Shown piece after piece: positions 17,013 to 24,514 of a stretch of 39,870 nt of DNA; within the stretch, counting starts at the first letter, position 1, and every line of letters begins with the position of its first letter. Location: positions 1 to 39,870 of the forward strand of contig JACAEQ010000015.1 of NCBI GenBank assembly GCA_013388755.1, read 5' to 3'. Source of the stretch: Chloroflexota bacterium. GTDB taxonomy: Bacteria; Chloroflexota; Chloroflexia; Chloroflexales; Roseiflexaceae. The position numbers and the translations under genes were made by a program. Under the pieces are notes generated by a model. That model was not told the DNA's origin, did not search any database, and worked only from the letters and a program-made list of their open reading frames with translations.

Positions 17013-17408
17013 ATGAAACGTGCCTATCGCCTTCGTGCACCTGAGCAGTATCAGCGGGTCCGCCGCGATGGCCGGAGCTGGGATGTCGCGCTCCTGGCGT
17101 TGAATGCGGCACCAAACCGGCGGCGCGTCTCACGCTGCGGTTTTGTCGCCGCAAAACGGCTGGGCGGCGCCGTCGTTCGGAATCGTATCCGGCGCCGGAT
17201 GCGTGAAGCAGTGCGGTTGATGTATACTGCGATCGATCCCGGGTGGGATCTGGTCTTTATTGCACGCGCAGCGGCGCTTGCCGATATCGACTTTCAGCAG
17301 CTGCAAGCGATGATCCAGCAGTTGCTCCAGCGCGCCGGTGTGTGGAAGCCGGCACAACACCAGGCCGGACATCCACAGGGAACCGTGCCCTCCGGGTATG
17401 TTCACTGA
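17013..17408 (+). CDS. rnpA: Ribonuclease P protein component
   Basis: A 131-aa basic protein, the RNase P protein subunit that supports the catalytic RNA in tRNA 5' maturation. The hallmark RNR motif is present as GGAVVRNRIRRRMREAVR, preceded by RCGFVAAKRLG. The N-terminus MKRAYRLRAPEQYQRVRRDG is typical. The start at ATG 17013 lies 75 bases after rpmH; the upstream in-frame ATG at 16968 would add non-family residues. No strong ribosome site is visible. The small gene yidD, often found next, is absent. Confidence 0.94.
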   Translation: MKRAYRLRAPEQYQRVRRDGRSWDVALLALNAAPNRRRVSRCGFVAAKRLGGAVVRNRIRRRMREAVRLMYTAIDPGWDLVFIARAAALADIDFQQLQAMIQQLLQRAGVWKPAQHQAGHPQGTVPSGYVH

Positions 17409-17500
17409 AGCGCCAGCCGCCCGGCTCTTCTGGCTCAGACACACCGGATTGGCGGCACACGGCGCGCCGAAACAGAACTCGCAAGATTAGGAATGGTGCC

Positions 17501-18505
17501 ATGCCCATCTGGCTCGCATTTGTAGAGTTTCTCAAGCAGGTTCTGCTGATGTTCTATTCGTGGACAGGCAGTGCCGGGTTTGCGATTATTCTGTTCACGA
17601 TCGTTGCACGTGTGCTGATCCTGCCACTGACGATTCAGTCGATCCAGTCAACGCGCAAAATGCAGGAACTGCAGCCCCATATGAAGGAGCTGCAGCGCAA
17701 ATATGGCAAAGATCCGCAGAAACTCCAGGAAGAGACCATGCGTCTCTACCGTGAGTACAAGGTTAACCCGGCCGGCGGATGTCTGCCCATGTTCTTGCAA
17801 CTCCCGATCTTTCTCGGTGTGTATCAGGCGGTGATTAACCTGACGCGCGTCTCGCCTGCCGAATATGCCGGCGATGCCATGCTGCGCGTGCTCGGCGAAC
17901 AGGGGATCACTCTCACGGGTGTGACAGCAGCGCTGAACCAGCCGCAGCTTGCTGGCGGGTTCCTCTGGTTGCCCGACCTGGGCAAGACTGACCCGCTCTA
18001 TATTCTTCCGGTGCTCTCCGTGGTGTTTCAGTTGCTGGTGCAGTTGATGGCAACGCCACGCATCCAGGATCCGCAGCAGAAGGCGATGACGCAGTCGATG
18101 CTGGTCCTGCCAATCGTGTTCGGTTATATCGGTTTCGTCTTCCCCAGTGGCGCCGTGCTCTACTGGGTGGTCGGTAGCATTCTGTCGGTCATTCAGCAGT
18201 ATGTCATTTCTGGCTGGGGATCGCTGGCAAACTATCTGAAGTTCCTGCCCACCGATGCCGGCCTCTTCCCACCGGTCATACCGCCAACCATGCAGACGGC
18301 ACCATCAACGCCGGCGAGTGGAACGGCAACCCCGGATGAGACGCCGCAAAAAGTTGACTTCTGGGACGTGCTGCGGCCCTTGACCGAACAACGCGGCGAT
18401 TCCGGCGAAGCACAACCCGGCGAAAGCGATGCCGGCGCCGAAGCCCCGGAACAGCGCCACACCGGCGCGCCGCCAAATCTGCGTCGCAGGAAGTCGCGCA
18501 AGTAA
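17501..18505 (+). CDS. yidC: Membrane protein insertase YidC/Oxa1
   Basis: A 334-aa insertase of the YidC/Oxa1/Alb3 family, of the short type without the large periplasmic domain of proteobacterial YidC. Visible are the first TM region (SAGFAIILFTIVARVLILPL with the conserved basic residue), a cytosolic hairpin (TRKMQELQPHMKELQRKYGK), PAGGCLPMFLQLPIFLGVYQ, and later helices VVFQLLVQLMATP, LVLPIVFGYIGFVFPSGAVLYW. The C-terminal tail is acidic and then basic (NLRRRKSRK), suited to ribosome contact. The start ATG 17501 has AGGAAT 7 bases upstream. Confidence 0.95.
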   Translation: MPIWLAFVEFLKQVLLMFYSWTGSAGFAIILFTIVARVLILPLTIQSIQSTRKMQELQPHMKELQRKYGKDPQKLQEETMRLYREYKVNPAGGCLPMFLQLPIFLGVYQAVINLTRVSPAEYAGDAMLRVLGEQGITLTGVTAALNQPQLAGGFLWLPDLGKTDPLYILPVLSVVFQLLVQLMATPRIQDPQQKAMTQSMLVLPIVFGYIGFVFPSGAVLYWVVGSILSVIQQYVISGWGSLANYLKFLPTDAGLFPPVIPPTMQTAPSTPASGTATPDETPQKVDFWDVLRPLTEQRGDSGEAQPGESDAGAEAPEQRHTGAPPNLRRRKSRK

Positions 18506-18565
18506 AGCATTACCGCACCGGATTATACCGGCACGCGGTTGTCCGTTTTCCAATCCGAGGGCGCC

Positions 18566-19255
18566 ATGAAAAGCATCGAGATTAGCGCACGTACCGTATC
18601 CGAGGCTATCCGCCTTGCTCTGGCCCAGCTGGGCAAAGATCGCGACGAAGTGGCGATCGAGGTGCTCGAACAGGGCGGGAATGGCGATGAGGCGCTCGTG
18701 CGTGTGACGGTCGTCGACGACGATATTGATGAGACGCCGCCACGCGCGCCGTCGCCGGCAACAGGCTCGCTTGAACAGACGGCGCGCGGGATTCTCGAAG
18801 ACATCCTTGAGCGCATGGATATTGATGGCTATGTGACAGCTGTGCTCAGCACCGTTCCTGGCCCGCGCGGCGAACCGGAAGAGACCATTACGCTCCATAT
18901 CGAAGGGGCGGACGAAGAAGCCATGAGCCTGCTGATCGGGCGTCGTGGCGAGACATTGCGGTCGTTGCAGTTTATGGTCAACTTGATAGTGAGCCGCCAT
19001 GTGCAAAAATGGCCGCAGGTGGTGGTTGACGTTGGCAACTATCGCCAGCGCCGCCAGGAATCACTGGAAGGGCTGGCGCGCCGCATGGCCGAGCGTGTGC
19101 GCCAGAGCGGCCGCCCACTGATGCTTGAACCCATGGGCGCCTACGAGCGGCGAATCGTGCATCTTGCCCTGCGCTCCGATCCGACGGTCTATACCGAGAG
19201 CAGCGGCGAGGGCGAGAACCGAAAGGTCGTCATCTATCCGGCAAAACAATCGTGA
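18566..19255 (+). CDS. jag: Jag/KhpB RNA-binding protein (Jag_N-KH-R3H)
   Basis: A 229-aa cytosolic RNA-binding protein normally encoded after yidC. It has a Jag N-terminal domain (MKSIEISARTVSEAIRLALA), an Ala/Pro linker, a KH domain with a GRRGETL version of the GxxG loop (about residues 110-160), and a C-terminal R3H domain (LEPMGAYERRIVHLALR). Relatives (KhpB/EloR) bind many RNAs and affect cell elongation. The start at 18566 has GAGG upstream. Confidence 0.93.
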   Translation: MKSIEISARTVSEAIRLALAQLGKDRDEVAIEVLEQGGNGDEALVRVTVVDDDIDETPPRAPSPATGSLEQTARGILEDILERMDIDGYVTAVLSTVPGPRGEPEETITLHIEGADEEAMSLLIGRRGETLRSLQFMVNLIVSRHVQKWPQVVVDVGNYRQRRQESLEGLARRMAERVRQSGRPLMLEPMGAYERRIVHLALRSDPTVYTESSGEGENRKVVIYPAKQS

Positions 19256-19318
19256 GCACGGCATGGCACGCAACCGGACGGCCACGCGCCAGCACGATCG
19301 CTTGCCGTCACTTCTTGC

Positions 19319-20149
19319 ATGATGACACCTGATTATCTCCTGCTCGGCCATTTCACCCGTGACGTGCTCCCCGACGGCAGCCGTATACCAGGCGGCACCG
19401 CCATCTATGCCGCACTGACTGCCCACCGGCTCGGACGCAGGGCCGGAGTCGTGTCTGCGCGCGCAACCCTCCCGGATGGCTGGCCCACTGCGATTGGCGT
19501 CACGTTCATCAACGGGATGGAGACGCCCATCTTCGAGAATCGTTACACGCCGGATGGGCGGGTGCAAATCCTCCACGCATCTTCCGGTGCGATCACGCTC
19601 GATCATGTGCCGCTCGCCTGGCGTGACGCACGCATCGTGCATCTTGGCCCGATCCTCGCGGAGACGCCCGAAGAACTGGCATATGCCTTTCCGCACGCCT
19701 TGCTTGGCATGACCCCGCAGGGTATGATGCGCAGTTGGAGCGCACAGCTGCCGGCGGCAATCCAGTACCTGCCATGGAAACCGTCAGCACGCCTGCTGGC
19801 GCGGATGGATGCGCTCGTCATGAGTATCGAGGATGTGCGCGGTGACGAGGCGCTCGCCCGCTCGTACGCACAACACTGTCGCCTGGTGGCGCTGACGCGT
19901 GGTGCAGCCGGCGCGACACTCTTCGTTCAGGGCCAGCCGCACCATATCGCGGCATGCCCGGCCGCCGAACGCGATCCCACCGGCGCCGGCGACGTCTTTG
20001 CCGCGGCCTTGCTGATTCGGCTCGACGAAACCGGCGATCCGCTCGAAGCGGCACACTTTGCTGCCTGCGTGGCCGCGCGTAGCGTTGAAGGGCTCGGGCC
20101 AGGCAGTATTCCGACCCGGGAGGAGATTGGACGCTCCATAGAACCCTGA
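19319..20149 (+). CDS. PfkB-family carbohydrate kinase
   Basis: A 276-aa ribokinase/PfkB fold kinase. The N-terminal GGTAIYAALTAHRLG corresponds to PfkB signature 1, and the C-terminal DPTGAGDVFAAALLIRL is signature 2 with the catalytic Asp in GAGD. The lid region seems short and some substrate-binding residues are not recognisable, so the sugar (or nucleoside) is unknown. Two successive ATG codons (19319, 19322) are possible starts, with no ribosome site. The first overlaps the stop of a possible 19-codon ORF (19263-19322). Confidence 0.83.
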   Translation: MMTPDYLLLGHFTRDVLPDGSRIPGGTAIYAALTAHRLGRRAGVVSARATLPDGWPTAIGVTFINGMETPIFENRYTPDGRVQILHASSGAITLDHVPLAWRDARIVHLGPILAETPEELAYAFPHALLGMTPQGMMRSWSAQLPAAIQYLPWKPSARLLARMDALVMSIEDVRGDEALARSYAQHCRLVALTRGAAGATLFVQGQPHHIAACPAAERDPTGAGDVFAAALLIRLDETGDPLEAAHFAACVAARSVEGLGPGSIPTREEIGRSIEP

Positions 20150-20331
20150 GAGTCTTCCGGGAAGGTTGAGCAGGGCAAGGGATGGGTTCTATCAACCGTA
20201 CCGCAAGATAGATGTGGCGGTTATCTGGTGCAGCGGTGTGATTCGGGCGTGAGCAGAGATGATACCTGGCGGCGGGCGCGCGGCAGAGCCGCCGCAACCC
20301 GCCACCCCGCCTGCTTACCTGACAACCACTC

Positions 20332-21540
20332 TCACCGGCGTTCATCAATGCGGCGCGGCGTTAACCGCGGGCCGCGCGCTCCCAGTGGCCCGGTGGAATG
20401 CTCTATCGTATGGCCGCGATCGGCAGTCAGGCCAATGCTTGGCTGTTGCGGCCCATCGCTGCTCGATCGGCCCACCTCGGCAGCACGCAACTCCTCTGCC
20501 TGTATGAGCAACTCCGGCGCCGGCTCGTAAAAGAAATTCAGCGCCTCCCCATGCCGATCGATCCCTGTGGCGACAACCAGCACCCGGCTGCCTGCAGGAA
20601 TGCCACCCGATGCCATCAGATCGGCGAGCGGCGCCTCCACCAGTTTGAGCAGTTGCTGGCGTAACGGGCGCGCACCAAATCGTGGCTCGAAACCCTTCCG
20701 CAAGACATACTCGCGCGCCTGTTCGGTTAACGTGACATGGATCCCATGGCGCAGGTACTGCTCATTGGCCTCGAGTAGCATCCGGTCAAGCACCTGGCGC
20801 AGTACCTCGCTCGAGAGTGGCCGGAACGCGATGATCTCGTCAAGACGATTGATCCATTCAGGTTGAAATACCTTCTGCAGTGCCTCAAAGCCAATCTGGT
20901 AGATCTGCTGGCCGGTCGACTCGACATCCTGATGCGACGTGCGGAACCCGATTGTGCGCCGGTCGAGAAAGTCAACCATCTCTTTCGCGCCGACATTGGT
21001 TGTCAGAATCACGATGCTACTGTGGAACGATACCCGCCGCCCGCCATTGAGCAACAGAATCTCGCCATCTTCCATAATCTGCAGCAACAGGTTCCACAAT
21101 TCCGGCTGACCCTTTTCAATCTCATCAAACAGCACGACGCTATTGTCCTGCTCGATGATATCGGGATTCAACAACGGCTTCTGGTCGCGGCCGACATACG
21201 ACGGCGGCGCACCGACCAGCGCCGAAACCTCATGACCCTGGCTGAACAATGAACAATCGATCTTGAGGAACGCCTCACCATCAGGACGGAGCAATTGTGC
21301 AAGTCGTCGCACGGTCGCCGTCTTGCCCACACCGGTCGGCCCCAGAAACAGGAGCGTGGCACGCGGACGGCGCGGGTTGCCCGCCGAAAACCCGTAGCGC
21401 GCACGGTTCAACAAGCGCACCAGCGACTCGATCGCGCGCTCCTGGCCGAAAATAGCGCTGCGTAGCTTCCGCTCAACATCATCCAGCGGGTTGAGTTGGC
21501 CGCGGACGGCGCGCTGCATACTGGAGGGAGCCTGTTCCAT
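20332..21540 (-). CDS. Single-ring Clp-type AAA+ ATPase (D2-only)
   Basis: A 402-aa protein matching only the second AAA+ module plus D2-small domain of ClpA/ClpC. Walker A GPTGVGKT is at 67-74, Walker [10 protein letters not shown] at 135-143, sensor 1 TTN at 180-182, an arginine-finger region NRLDEIIAF and sensor 2 GARPLRQ. An IGF at 197-199 matches the ClpP-docking tripeptide. It lacks the N-domain and first ring, and the last ~70 residues are a Ser/Gly/Arg-rich tail. The start 21540 has GAGG 7 bases upstream. It might act with ClpP as an unfoldase with an unusual architecture. Gap 20150-20331 shows no gene. Confidence 0.83.
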   Translation of the reverse strand: MEQAPSSMQRAVRGQLNPLDDVERKLRSAIFGQERAIESLVRLLNRARYGFSAGNPRRPRATLLFLGPTGVGKTATVRRLAQLLRPDGEAFLKIDCSLFSQGHEVSALVGAPPSYVGRDQKPLLNPDIIEQDNSVVLFDEIEKGQPELWNLLLQIMEDGEILLLNGGRRVSFHSSIVILTTNVGAKEMVDFLDRRTIGFRTSHQDVESTGQQIYQIGFEALQKVFQPEWINRLDEIIAFRPLSSEVLRQVLDRMLLEANEQYLRHGIHVTLTEQAREYVLRKGFEPRFGARPLRQQLLKLVEAPLADLMASGGIPAGSRVLVVATGIDRHGEALNFFYEPAPELLIQAEELRAAEVGRSSSDGPQQPSIGLTADRGHTIEHSTGPLGARGPRLTPRRIDERR

Positions 21541-21687
21541 CAGAATGCCTCACAAGTACAGACGAAGCACGATGTTGAAGCGATTATAGACAACGGCTAC
21601 TGGCTCCTGCAAGAGAGTTAGTGAGCGAAATCGCGTCAGGTGCGTGACGGACATGCTATGGTTTTCACCGGGTGCGTTTACAGCGAG

Positions 21688-21731
21688 TTTAACGGCGCCA
21701 TAATCGAAAGTTAACCTCAAGCGGCTATAGT
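21688..21731 (+). promoter_or_regulatory. Triple 11-bp repeat and -10 in front of the orphan regulator
   Basis: Three units of exactly 11 bases follow one another at 21688-21698, 21699-21709 and 21710-21720, with cores TTTAAC, CATAAT and GTTAAC. Next come TATAGT (-10) at 21726-21731 and ATG at 21739. This is the geometry of PHO-box-like sites bound by OmpR/PhoB-family dimers in place of a -35, so autoregulation is likely. The transcription start would fall on or within a base of the ATG. Confidence 0.55.
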
Positions 21732-21738
21732 TGAGACT

Positions 21739-22467
21739 ATGACAACAATACTGCTGGTAGAAGACGATAGCGTATTGCTTGAAACGCTGTGCTACAACCT
21801 TGAGCAGGCGGGGTTTGACGTTGAGACGGCTGCAGATGGTCTTGCGGGCCTGGAGATGGCGCGCCGGGTGCATCCTGATCTCATGATCCTGGATGTTATG
21901 CTTCCCGGGCTTGACGGCTTCTCTATCTGTCGTGCCATTGCCAGAGAAACATTCATTCCGATTGTCATGCTGACAGCCCTGCAGGATGAGTCGCATCGTA
22001 TCGCCGGGCTCGAGCTTGGGGCGATCGACTATGTGGTCAAGCCATTCAGCATGGGGGAGTTGCTGGCGCGTGTGCGGGCAATTCTTCGCTGGAAGGAACG
22101 GCAACGGCAAACACCGACGCCCGATGTGTTGCACTCCGGGCCGGTGCGGCTCGATCGGAGCAGTCGCAGGGTGTGGTACGAGGGACGCGAAATCGAACTA
22201 TCCCACAAGGAGTTTGATCTCCTGGCATGCCTCATGCACAACAGCGGCATCGCCCTGTCGCGTGATCTGTTGCTGGAACGAGTCTGGGGTGATGATTTTC
22301 TTGGCTCGAACCGCACCATCGATGTGCATGTGCGCTGGCTGCGTGAAAAACTGGAGCCTGACCCGGCGAATCCGGTCCTTATCCGGACCGTGCGCGGCAT
22401 CGGGTATCGTTTCCAGGATCCGTCGGCCGAGCCGGTTGAGCGAGCGAACGTAACAGGAACATCCTGA
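21739..22467 (+). CDS. OmpR/PhoB-family response regulator (orphan)
   Basis: A 242-aa regulator with a receiver domain (acidic pair D9/D10, phosphoacceptor D52 in LILDVMLPGLDG, Thr79, Lys101) and a winged-helix effector domain (SHKEFDLLACLMHNSG, NRTIDVHVRWLREKLE, IRTVRGIGYRF). No histidine kinase adjoins it. The mRNA is predicted to be leaderless since the -10 ends 8 bases before the ATG and no ribosome site exists. Targets are unknown; PhoB-like DNA sites upstream suggest self-control. Confidence 0.92.
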   Translation: MTTILLVEDDSVLLETLCYNLEQAGFDVETAADGLAGLEMARRVHPDLMILDVMLPGLDGFSICRAIARETFIPIVMLTALQDESHRIAGLELGAIDYVVKPFSMGELLARVRAILRWKERQRQTPTPDVLHSGPVRLDRSSRRVWYEGREIELSHKEFDLLACLMHNSGIALSRDLLLERVWGDDFLGSNRTIDVHVRWLREKLEPDPANPVLIRTVRGIGYRFQDPSAEPVERANVTGTS

Positions 22468-22482
22468 GACCGCCGCCGGATG

Positions 22483-22959
22483 TTACCTTCGCGATCGCTC
22501 TTTCAGCGCGCGTTCAACCTCGCGGTGCGCCTCACGACGCGCCAGATCTTCGCGTTTGTCATACAGCTTTTTCCCGCGTGCCAGTCCCACCTCGACCTTG
22601 GCCCGTCGCCCCTGTAGATAGAGCCGCAGCGGTACCAGCGTATACCCCTGGCGATCGACCTGGCCGGCAATACGGGAAATCTCGCGCCGATGGAGCAGCA
22701 GTTTGCGTGGGCGCGTCGGCTCGTGGTTGTAGTAGATGCCGGATTGCTCGTATGGCGCGATGTGTACATCGTACAGCCAGGCTTCACCATTGACGATACG
22801 TACGTAGCCACCGCGCAGGTTTACCTGGCCAGCGCGGATCGACTTGATCTCACTGCCGGTCAGCACGATCCCTGCTTCGTAGCTATCTTCGATGAAGTAG
22901 TCGTGGCGCGCCTTCCGGTTATCGGCGACGACTCGCTGATTGTTGTTCCCGCGTGCCAT
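22483..22959 (-). CDS. smpB: SsrA-binding protein SmpB
   Basis: A 158-aa tmRNA-binding protein for trans-translation rescue of stalled ribosomes. Typical segments: NRKARHDYFIEDSYEAGIVL, GSEIKSIRAGQVNLRGGYV, NGEAWLYDVHIAPYE, and the C-terminal LYDKREDLARREAHREVERA that enters the mRNA channel. ATG 22959 is chosen from family length, with AAAGG 6 bases upstream; the open frame extends 67 codons further without similarity. It is convergent with the orphan regulator. No ssrA gene was seen in the window. Confidence 0.95.
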   Translation of the reverse strand: MARGNNNQRVVADNRKARHDYFIEDSYEAGIVLTGSEIKSIRAGQVNLRGGYVRIVNGEAWLYDVHIAPYEQSGIYYNHEPTRPRKLLLHRREISRIAGQVDRQGYTLVPLRLYLQGRRAKVEVGLARGKKLYDKREDLARREAHREVERALKERSRR

Positions 22960-23134
22960 GGCGGGCCTTTCTGCTTCATTGATTCGCGTTCCGCGCCCTG
23001 GGGGGTGTTCGCGCAACGATTGTTCCGCAGAGTATACCACCCCGCCCGACTGTTTGCCGGCGCGCCAGGTACCGTTTCCCGGACGTTCGCATGTTGCTGG
23101 CTCTCCTGTCGTGGTGGTACCCGTCTGCCATTGA

Positions 23135-23152
23135 TCGGAGGCGCCGTGTCGG
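23135..23152 (+). repeat. 18-bp repeat, copy 1
   Basis: TCGGAGGCGCCGTGTCGG occurs here, in the gap between smpB and pyrF, and identically at 24458-24475 in the sigma-factor leader, same orientation. Confidence 0.7.
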
Positions 23153-23160
23153 ATAGGCAT

Positions 23161-23979
23161 TCAGCGTGCAACAAGCGCCGTATTGATCGAGTCGCGCAGG
23201 CGCTGCGCGGCACGGCGCGCCGCCGCGGCAAAATGGGGCCCATCATCGGCGTAGAGAACGGCACGCGATGCATTGACAATTGTCAGTGGCTCGCCAGTTG
23301 CCGCGGCGGCGCGCACGGTCAGGGCCGGATCGCCGCCCTGCGCCCCTACCCCTGGAATCAGCAGGAGCATGCTCGGGCAGGCGCGCCGCACGGCGATTAA
23401 CGCGTCCGGTTGTGTGGCGCCTACGACCAGCCCGACATTGCCATGGACGTTCCAGACGTCACGCGCATAGTCGGCGACGGCCATGTATAGGGGACGCCCA
23501 TCGGCCAGCGGTATATCCTGTAGATCGGCGCTGCCAGGATTTGATGTCTTGCAGAGAATAAAGCAGCCACGGTCGGCATAACGCAGAAATGGATCCAGTG
23601 CATCCCCGCCAAGATACGGATTGAGCGTGACGGCATCGGCGCCGAGGTGGTCAAACACGGCACGCGCATACGCTTCGGCGGTCGAACCAATGTCACCCCG
23701 TTTTGCATCGAGGATCACGGGTGGCCCGGGGCGCAACTTGATGAGTCGATCGAGTGCATTCATACCAGCGGCGCCCAGTGCTTCAAAGAATGCGATATTC
23801 GGTTTGAACGCGCATACGAGATCCGCGGTCGCTTCGATGATGGCGGCACAAAATGCGAAGACGCCGTCAGCATCTGCACGCATGTGGGGCGGCAGACGGC
23901 CAGGTTCAGGATCGAGCCCGACACACAGCCAGCTCTGATTCTGCCGGGCAACAGCGAGCACTGCTTCGCGAAACGTCAT
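23161..23979 (-). CDS. pyrF: Orotidine 5'-phosphate decarboxylase
   Basis: A 272-aa enzyme of the longer OMP decarboxylase subtype, making UMP from OMP at the end of pyrimidine synthesis. SWLCVGLDPEPGRLP starts the barrel; the catalytic cluster is VILDAKRGDIGSTAEAYA with D91, K93 and D96; later PYLGGDALDPFL, VGATQPDAL and LLLIPGVGAQGGD match the phosphate-binding part. ATG 23979 has a GAGAGGGA a few bases upstream. A TATAAT on the minus strand at 24104-24099 could be its promoter. No other pyr gene is nearby. Confidence 0.95.
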   Translation of the reverse strand: MTFREAVLAVARQNQSWLCVGLDPEPGRLPPHMRADADGVFAFCAAIIEATADLVCAFKPNIAFFEALGAAGMNALDRLIKLRPGPPVILDAKRGDIGSTAEAYARAVFDHLGADAVTLNPYLGGDALDPFLRYADRGCFILCKTSNPGSADLQDIPLADGRPLYMAVADYARDVWNVHGNVGLVVGATQPDALIAVRRACPSMLLLIPGVGAQGGDPALTVRAAAATGEPLTIVNASRAVLYADDGPHFAAAARRAAQRLRDSINTALVAR

Positions 23980-24192
23980 CGTTCCCTCTCATTACCACAA
24001 CCGGCACACATCCACACACATGGTCACATTCGATAGCCAGTGGCCGCATCGTAAACTCCAACCGTGAACAGCTACCGTCAGGTGCAACCACGCGCAAGAT
24101 TATAATGTCTGCGGCATACCATGATGCGCGTGATCGTATGCGAACGCCAGATTCATGTCAAGCCGATCACGGATAGCGGTAAATCGCGCCAC

Positions 24193-24291
24193 TATTCCAC
24201 AGCCACGTGTGGAAAACATGCGTTCTCAGGCGCTGGCACGCGGTGGCCCATGTGGATAAGTGGAAAACCTGTTTATAACATCAGTGGACAA
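24193..24291. other. Cluster of DnaA-box-like 9-mers (possible origin or DnaA-regulated region)
   Basis: Within 99 bases there are five sites of the TGTGGANAA type: TATTCCACA (reverse, 24193), TGTGGAAAA (24208), TGTGGATAA (24251, the perfect consensus TTATCCACA), AGTGGAAAA (24259) and AGTGGACAA (24283). They are followed by an AT-rich stretch from about 24297 to 24343. It lies in a 535-base gene-free region between divergent pyrF and sigma genes and 5 kb from rpmH-jag. dnaA itself is not in view. The remaining part, 23980-24192, shows no gene. Confidence 0.5.
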
Positions 24292-24296
24292 AGGGG

Positions 24297-24326
24297 TTGA
24301 CTTTAACGACTTACTAATGTTATAGT
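24297..24326 (+). promoter_or_regulatory. Promoter of the sigma factor gene
   Basis: TTGACT at 24297-24302, 18 bases, TATAGT at 24321-24326. Start would be near 24333, leaving a leader of about 180 bases. The -35 lies 6 bases past the last DnaA-box-like site, so bound DnaA could affect this promoter. Confidence 0.65.
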
Positions 24327-24343
24327 AGCGTGAGAAATAAAAG

Positions 24344-24410
24344 GGACGCCACGTTAGCGTCCTGGCCAGACAACGCACCCCGGGGCTTGGAGTCTTCTGC
24401 TCTTAGCCCC
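24344..24410 (+). promoter_or_regulatory. Two hairpins in the sigma factor leader
   Basis: Hairpin 1: GGACGC/GCGTCC (24344-24362, 7-base loop). Hairpin 2: GGGGCT (24382) with AGCCCC ending 24410, inside it a GAG/CTC pairing. A pyrimidine-rich CTCTTGTTGCC follows hairpin 2. They may be an attenuator, a thermometer-like or a protein-bound leader. I know of no family that matches. Confidence 0.4.
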
Positions 24411-24457
24411 CTCTTGTTGCCATCAAGGCCACGTGGCGATCGTTAATCAAGCGTCGG

Positions 24458-24475
24458 TCGGAGGCGCCGTGTCGG
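24458..24475 (+). repeat. 18-bp repeat, copy 2
   Basis: Exact second copy of the 18-mer at 23135-23152. It lies 40 bases before the sigma ATG. The GGAGG within it is not at Shine-Dalgarno distance. Confidence 0.7.
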
Positions 24476-24514
24476 CTCCGGCGACCAGTAGTGCATCAAT
24501 AAGAAGGCAGACAC

